Assembly: GCA_009746045.1 (NCBI GenBank)
Contig: RPFO01000213.1
Location: 9,977,858 to 10,041,857, forward strand
DNA from: Mesostigma viride
Lineage: Eukaryota > Streptophyta > Mesostigmatophyceae > Mesostigmatales > Mesostigmataceae
Direction of reading: 5' to 3'
DNA length: 64,000 nt
The notes under the pieces were generated by a model. It made no database searches, had not been told where the DNA came from, and saw only the letters and a list, made by a program, of their open reading frames with translations. How positions within the stretch are numbered: position 1 is the stretch's first letter; each line of letters opens with the position of its first letter. A program made the position numbers and the translations under genes. Positions 58,110 to 64,000 of this stretch are shown piece by piece.

Positions 58110-58243
58110 GATAGATTAGACCTGTATAGGACTGTTTGCACCCATCCATCCATCCATCCATCCATCCATCCATCCATCCATCCATCCATCGGGTTTAATG
58201 CTCCGTGACTCCCCAGCGGGAGCACGAGTCAATTAATTAATTA

Positions 58244-58694
58244 GGAGAATGGGTGCGACGGATGTGTTCTTGGACCCGCTCCCTTAGCCAAAAAAAAGAA
58301 TTTGGCTGGCGACCCCCGGCCCCTCCCCCCCCCCCCTTTTTTTTAAGGGGGGGGGTATGCATCCAAGACCCCCTAACCACCCCCCCCCCCCCCAGAAAAT
58401 GGGGGGGGGGGGTCCGACCCTTTACCCCCCGCCCCCCCAGTTTTGGGGATGGACGACGATGGGGGTGGGGTGTCTACCCCCCCCCCCCATGTATACACTA
58501 GCTCCGGGAGTGTCGCGGACAGCCAGTTACAAGCTGAGATCAGGACTGGCAACTCACAAGACCTCGGTCAGCTAAATTATCGTTAATTAATTAGACCCGT
58601 TGAATAGGAACTGGGAAGTGGGCAGTGGAGACTGGAGAACTTCCAGTAGTCAACATTTTACAGGTACCGGTATGTACATTTTATGCGGCGTGGG

Positions 58695-58727
<33 letters not shown>

Positions 58728-59258
58728 CGTGCAATTACTGCTATGAACTGAACGTAAGACAATGATCAACGTCGTCACTGCAAGGGTGAAACGTATGTGA
58801 TGTAACTGCACCTGAGCTGTGTAGCGCCAGCTTCGTTGTATGGGACGAGAACTCCACCATGATTTGGTAATAATTTGCCACTGAAGGTGCAGTGCCGGAC
58901 GTCTGATAAGTCATATTGCAACGTGTGAGCTCGTTGGCAAGACTTCGAGCTTGATTTACCATCGCTCATTACACCCCAATCATTGCACCCCGACGGCTGG
59001 AGCTGGTGGCCACTATACTGAGCGGGCACATCCTTCGAAATATTTTGTCTCTACTGGCTTTCACCTGCTTACACGATTGCATAGAGCAAAAATGGTTTAA
59101 TTACCCTGTTTCGATTGCGGCAATCCTTCTGGGTCTACGAAACAAAAGACAGGTTATGGCGCAGTTTAGGTTTCGTGCTGTCGCTGGTTGTGCCGTACAA
59201 CTGCCTTGGTGGAAAAGGGGCACCCTTGGGTTTGGGTTCAGATAGCTTCCCCGGAATT
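58244..59258. other. Upstream region of the CoA carrier gene
   Basis: Homopolymer-rich C/G runs at 58325-58490, ACC/AAC microsatellite-like sequence at 58698-58730. Probably includes the promoter; no named element identified. Confidence 0.45.
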
Positions 59259-62200
59259 ATGTCGGTGGAAAATGACAGTTTCATCGCGAGCTTGTTCAGA
59301 GATGCACAGCGACAGACACACCAATTGCCCGTCTTTGCGAGGGAATTCATTGCTGGTGGAATCGCCGGTGGTTGTGCCAAGACAGCTGCAGCGCCTCTGG
59401 AGCGGCTCAAGATTTTATGGCAGGTAAGGCTGGACGACAGATGAACAGCTAGCTCCGCCTTATCACTTCAACAGTAAGAAGCCAGCCAGAAATTCGCAGT
59501 CGCATTGTCGTCAGCAAGCGCATCCATTCACGTTTGCCCAGGTCCTACCTGCAGGCGGTCTGCCGGCGTCCCTTTATCAGTACCATGCCCACGTGCCCCT
59601 AATGGCAAGAAGTCTCGTAGTTAGCACTGCACGCCTGCGGGCATCCTGTTAGGGAGAAAACGCTTTGGCAGCAAAATGTGGCACGTCCATCATCGCACTG
59701 CCCTGCTTGCTGCGCCCTTCCTTTCCTGCCACCTGGCCACGCATGCTCACTGGTTCAGAAACCCACAGCGTCTTCCAAATTCGTGTGTCCATAGAATCAG
59801 CTGCCAAGTGGCCGTGTCTCGTATTGGCAGCGATATATTGACGTGTGATAAAATTGTGGCAGGGTACAGTGGGAAACACGTCTCATATTGACAGTATTGT
59901 AACCTTGGTGGATGCTGCAGGGTACAGTAGCCAATACCTGTGTGTGCCGGCGTCTGCAACCTTTGTGGATACTGCTGCAGGGTACCGTAGCAAATATTCC
60001 CGGGTTTAGCCACGTGGGTCATACTTGGTTCACACCTCGCAAAACTCTCTGTCCTACCGGGCTTGCTCCAAGCATATGCTTTTCTCATTCAAAGCTAGGC
60101 ATGCTTTCGCATAGGCAGACTTCCTCATAGGCAGGCTTTCTCATAGGCAGGCTTTCTCATATGCAGGCTTTCTCATAGGCAGGCTTTCGCATAGGCAAGC
60201 TTTCTCATAGGCAGGCTTTCGCATAGGCAGACTTCCCCATAGGCAGGCTTTCTCATAGGCAGACTTCCTCATAGGCAGGCTTTCGCATAGGCAGACTTCC
60301 TCATAGGCAGGCTTTATCATTGGCCGGCTTTCTCATAGGCAGGCTTTCTCATAACATGTTGATGGGCAGGACGCCCCCTTCACGTCCTTGCAACACAAGG
60401 GGGAGGCCTTACCGTGCCGTGGTGCTGCCCGGCTGGCCAGCTGGCTTGTTGTTTGCGTCCTCCTATCAATGTTTTATATGTGTGTCCTCCTACCGATGCT
60501 ATATAGATGTGCCCTCCTATTTTTTCCTACTATAAACGGCATCCGAGTCGTCCTAGCAACGCATGCAAGCCCCTGCGGGAACGCCTTGTGCTGCCGCCAC
60601 CTCACCATAACCGCTTCCGTGTGAATGCACGCTACAATGCCATCCGGCACGGACGTCATCGCACATACCATCACTCACGCCATCATGCACATGGTCACAT
60701 CATCATGCGCGTGGCGACAGCGTGGCGCATCCCGATGCACCCCTTCCTGGCAACAGTACACGTCAATGAGACTGTTAAATGGAATTCGCAGTTCGCGCCG
60801 AGCTGTCGCAGGCAGAAATCTGGTGGTACAAATCATCATCATGTCATCATGCCTGCGCTGGTTGTCTCCTTGATCATGTCGCGTATGATCTCCCACGATG
60901 AGAGCCCCCCAGCCCTCCAGCCCCCCAGCCCTCCTCCATGGTCACGATCACGATGAATACTGCCCTGGCAATCGTACATATCCATTTTATTCTCACGATG
61001 CTCGCTGCCATGGAAATGCATGCTATAACGTGCATCGTGCATGCTATGTATATCATGATGACATATCGTCATGATTAATGATGAGTATCATGAATCCTGA
61101 CGCACGCCCCCCTGTGGCCACACAACTGATCATCGGCGCATCTCGCATGGCCACGTACGCCCCCCTGTGCCCACACAACTGATCATCAACGCATCTCGCA
61201 TGGCCACGTACGCCCCCCCATGGCCACACAACTGATCATCGGCGCATCTCGCATGGCCACGTACGCCCCCCCGTGGCCACACAACTGATCATCGGCGCAT
61301 CTCGCATGGCCACGTACGCCCCCCCGTGGCCACACAACTGATCATCAACGCATCTCGCATGGCCACGTACGCCCCCCCGTGGCCACACAACTGATCATCA
61401 ACGCATCTCGCATGGCCACGTACGCCCCCCGTGCCCACACAACTGATCATCGGCGCATCTCGCATGGCCACGTACGCCCCCCGTGCCCACACAACTGATC
61501 ATCGGCGCATCTCGCATGGCCACGTACGCCCCCCCTTGGCCACACAACTGATCATCAACGCATCTCGCATGGCCACGTACGCCCCCCTGTGGCCACACAA
61601 CTGATCATCGGCGCATCTCGCATGGCCACCCCCCCCCGTGGCAACGCGGCAGACGGAGGACCCAAAGTACCGGGGCCTGGGCGTGGCAGGGTCCCTGTCC
61701 AAGATCGTGCGTACTGAGGGGCTGCTCGGGCTGTACCGGTGAGGCCTGATGTCCCATGGCCTCAGTGCGAGTGTTCTCAGTTATTTAATTTTTATATTCA
61801 TTATTTAAAATAGAGTACTACGCTTTTTCTATCCACCGCAAGCGTGTTTATCCCTCTTTTTTCTCTGCTGCCGCTTTCTACTTTTCATCCGCTGGCATCT
61901 TTAATTGATGACTGATTACTTGCTTTTTAATGCATGAATTTTTGAGTTTTGAATATTTCTGTGCGGGCAGCAACGGCCTTTTTCCGTTGGGTCCTCGGGG
62001 CTGTGTCTTTAGTCTGTCTTCTTTGGGAACTTTTCAACTGCTTCTCTGTTTGTTTTGACACCATCCCTGAATTGTGAGTGTGTTGCGACCCTGCTCCCTC
62101 GTCCCTTGTTGCCTATATTATTTCTTCCGCGGCTGCACCCTGCAGGGGCAACAGCGCAAGTGTCATTCGCATCGTGCCTTACGCCGCCGTGCATTTTATG

Positions 62201-63335
62201 GCGTACGAGCAGGTGCGTGGGCCGTCCGCCGCCCCCCTCGTTCCGGTTTTCCACTGTCCCTGCATGCATCCATTTGGTGTCTTGTTGTGAACGAGTACTC
62301 AACAAGACTGTTAGACGACGGCACAAGCTGTTAGTGGTATGTTCCTTCTTTTGTGTGTGTGTGTGTGTGCAACATTTTCCTAATCCTTGCCTGGAGAAAC
62401 CGCAGTGTGTGTGTATGTGTGTGTTTACACATTCCTTACCCATGCTTCTTGTTCCTTGCCCACTTGCTCCCATCCATTACACCTCCTGTGCCCTCTGCCC
62501 CCCCCTCGCTCCCTGCCCCCACCGCCTTCTGCCCACCGGCCTACCCTGGGCCATGGATACCCCGTTGCTTTGGTGCCCTTTGCCGACATCACTATGGCCC
62601 AACACCCGGCACCGGCACACATGACCTACCCACATGACCACAATGCACCCGGCACATGCCAACGGCTAGTACAGGGACGCCTCGGACGCGCCGGGTACAT
62701 GCCTGTATTTATTATATCCTCACACTCGTGCAAAAGACAAGCCTATGTATGTGTATATTCATTGAGAATGATAAATTACGGAGGTGAGATTGGCATGCAA
62801 CATAAGGAAAACTGGCTGTGTATACAAATATATAGTGAGATACTGTACAAGAAGTGTATAGTAGCACTACTAGTCTATTTGTAGTAGTATTCATGCATTT
62901 TTGCATACCTACTCCTCGTTTTTGTGCTCGCCCATGCTCTCGTATTGCTGCACCCACCCGAGACATCCCCATCGCCAGTAGCTGGACATGCTGCTGGCGT
63001 CAGGGCTGCAGGGTAGGTTCCATACAGGTACTCATCAGGCAGGATTAAATAATGAATGAATGAATTTACATTCAGCAGGATACGTTGTCTATTCTCTTCT
63101 ACTACTTTATACTCAAATGTGTGTGCTCTTGTACTGCCATGCCCATCGGACATAACCCGTGCCCAAACCGGCCATTGCCCTTGCCCTTGCCCGACAGTAC
63201 CGCGACATCCTGGTCGCGTCCGGGCTGCAGGACACCCCCCGGCTGGACCTGTTGGCGGGGTCGGTCGCAGGATGCTCCGCAGTGGTGCTCACATACCCCC
63301 TGGACTTGGTGCGGACGAGGCTCGCGGTGCAGCCG
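59259..63335 (+). CDS. Mitochondrial carrier, CoA-transporter type, first four exons (3' end outside window)
   Basis: Exons 59259-59423, 61653-61738, 62146-62212, 63198-63335, with GT-AG introns and phases that fit (152 codons so far). The protein begins [17 protein letters not shown], then [20 protein letters not shown] with the first carrier signature [10 protein letters not shown] (P-x-D/E-x-x-K-x-x-x-Q type). It continues [60 protein letters not shown], and the second repeat [20 protein letters not shown] with [10 protein letters not shown]. The GN-ASV-RIVPYAA-HF-YEQYR and [11 protein letters not shown] strings are typical of the plant COAC1 / animal SLC25A42 and SLC25A16 group, inner-membrane exchangers that import coenzyme A. 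Roughly half the expected length is present; the donor GTATGT at 63336 leads into a repeat-filled intron that runs past the window end. An adenine-nucleotide carrier of the same subfamily is the main alternative. Confidence 0.9.
60105..60360. repeat. Minisatellite CATAGGCAGGCTTTCT, 16 bp unit
   Basis: About 15 copies with variants (CGCATAGGCAGACTTCC). Intron 1 of the carrier gene. Confidence 0.92.
60851..60872 (+). mobile_element. R1 retroelement micro-copy
   Basis: CCTGCGCTGGTTGTCTCCTT, flanked by ATCATG-like repeats (local sequence is ATC-rich, so the duplication is less certain). Confidence 0.45.
61085..61640. repeat. Minisatellite reaching the exon 2 acceptor of the carrier gene, about 55 bp unit
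   Basis: About ten copies of CCACGTACGCCCCCCCGTGG, CCACACAACTGATCATCGGC, GCATCTCGCATGG. The last copy grades into the real 3' splice site (GCATGGCCACCCCCCCCCGT then GGCAACGCGGCAG), so the pyrimidine-rich part of each unit resembles the acceptor region. Confidence 0.9.
62974..63011 (+). repeat. Decayed copy of the start of exon 4 of the carrier gene
   Basis: CAGTAGCTGGACATGCTGCT and GGCGTCAGGGCTGCAG match the exon 4 start CAGTACCGCGACATCCTGGT and CGCGTCCGGGCTGCAG at roughly three of four positions, including the acceptor CAG. A TAG right after the acceptor would stop translation if used. Confidence 0.6.
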
Positions 63336-63344
63336 GTATGTCGG

Positions 63345-63495
63345 CCATTGTAAATACTAGTGTAAATACCAGTGTAAATGTTAGTGTAAGTACTAGTGTA
63401 AGTGCTTGTGTAAATGCTTGTGTAAATACCAGTGTTAATACTAGTGTAAATGCCAGTGTAAATGCTAGTGTAAGTACCAGTGTAAATGCTATATA
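63345..63495. repeat. Short tandem repeat TAAATGCTAGTGTAAATACC
   Basis: Imperfect 12-24 bp units of GTGTAAATACTA type, intron 4 of the carrier gene. Confidence 0.85.
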
Positions 63496-63549
63496 CTATT
63501 CTATACTGCTTTATCTGACCTTACAGCTGGAACAGCCCTTGGTATTCAT

Positions 63550-64000
63550 TCGGATGTTCTGCACTGATCAGCCACATTTTCTGCCCAGATCAGCCACATT
63601 TTCTGCCCAGATCAGCCACATTTTCTGCCCAGATCAGCCACATTTTCTGTACAGATCAGCCACATTTTCTGTACAGATCAGCCACATTTTCTGCCCAGAT
63701 CAGCCACATTTTCTGCCCAGATCAGCCACGTTTTCTGCACTGATCAGCCACATTTTCTGCCCAGATCAGCCACATTTTCTGTACAGATCAGCCACATTTT
63801 CTGTACAGATCAGCCACATTTTCTGCCCAGATCAGCCACATTTTCTGCCCAGATCGGCCACATTTTCTGCCCAGATCAGCCACATTTTCTGTACAGATCA
63901 GCCACATTTTCTGCCCAGATCAGCCACATTTTCTGTACAGATCAGCCACATTTTCTGTACAGATCAGCCACATTTTCTGCCCAGATCAGCCACATTTTCT
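63550..64000. repeat. Minisatellite, 22 bp unit, ~20 copies, continues past the window
   Basis: The unit is GATCAGCCACATTTTCTGCC plus CA, alternating with a GTACA variant. Intron 4 of the carrier gene. Confidence 0.95.

Larger units (their letters stand above)
46904..58243 (+). mobile_element. SINE-1 copy split by the LINE-B insertion
   Basis: The 5' end (CCCCTAGGGTAG, as in the copy at 29477) is at 46904-46919; the remainder resumes at 58052 and ends with the hairpin CTCCCCAGCGGGAG and (AATT)n near 58243. The intervening 11 kb is LINE-B with its own inserts. The right part also contains an 11-nt R1 insertion and an expanded (CATC)n run (58138-58190). Confidence 0.8.

Overview
This is nuclear DNA of a eukaryote, most likely a green alga. 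All supported genes are broken into GT-AG introns. The four protein genes are most like plant/algal members of their families: a plastid-type saccharopine-dehydrogenase-like enzyme, a GT29 sialyltransferase-like protein, a DCAF8/WDTC1-type WD40-TPR protein and a CoA carrier of the COAC1/SLC25A42 type. About three copies of the plant-type telomere motif CCCTAAA also occur at 30600. I cannot name the species. Most of the window is intron, minisatellite and nested transposons; there is no operon-like organisation.

Layout: (1) 1006-13174, minus strand: a ten-exon oxidoreductase gene rebuilt from exons whose phases all agree (482 codons), with introns full of minisatellites. (2) 13175-14273: shared intergenic region between divergent genes. 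(3) 14274-17285, plus strand: a two-exon GT29 gene (345 codons). (4) 17737-32600: transposon graveyard. It holds an ORF1-like LINE remnant, a 6.3 kb element with perfect 38-bp terminal inverted repeats (itself hit by a LINE, which was hit by a SINE), a 1.7 kb piggyBac-like TTAA element, a second ORF1-like remnant, LINE ORF2 relics and a long (GGGA)n tract. (5) 32615-44245, minus strand: the WD40-TPR gene, six exons, with one 3.5 kb low-complexity exon. (6) 44246-46400: gene-free, partly AT-rich. (7) 46904-58243: a nest in which a SINE is split by a LINE, and the LINE is split by a small SINE and by an 8.4 kb gag-only LTR retrotransposon with almost identical LTRs. (8) 59259 to the window end, plus strand: the first four exons of a mitochondrial CoA carrier gene.

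The most unusual theme is that the intron repeats of all four genes contain copies of the neighbouring exon-intron junction (5' or 3' splice site plus a little exon). A second theme is a set of non-autonomous retroelements recognisable by their target-site duplications and shared 3' tails, including copies only 28 and 11 nt long. The genes do not form an evident pathway; they act separately in plastid or mitochondrial metabolism, the Golgi, and probably CUL4-DDB1 ubiquitin ligase targeting.
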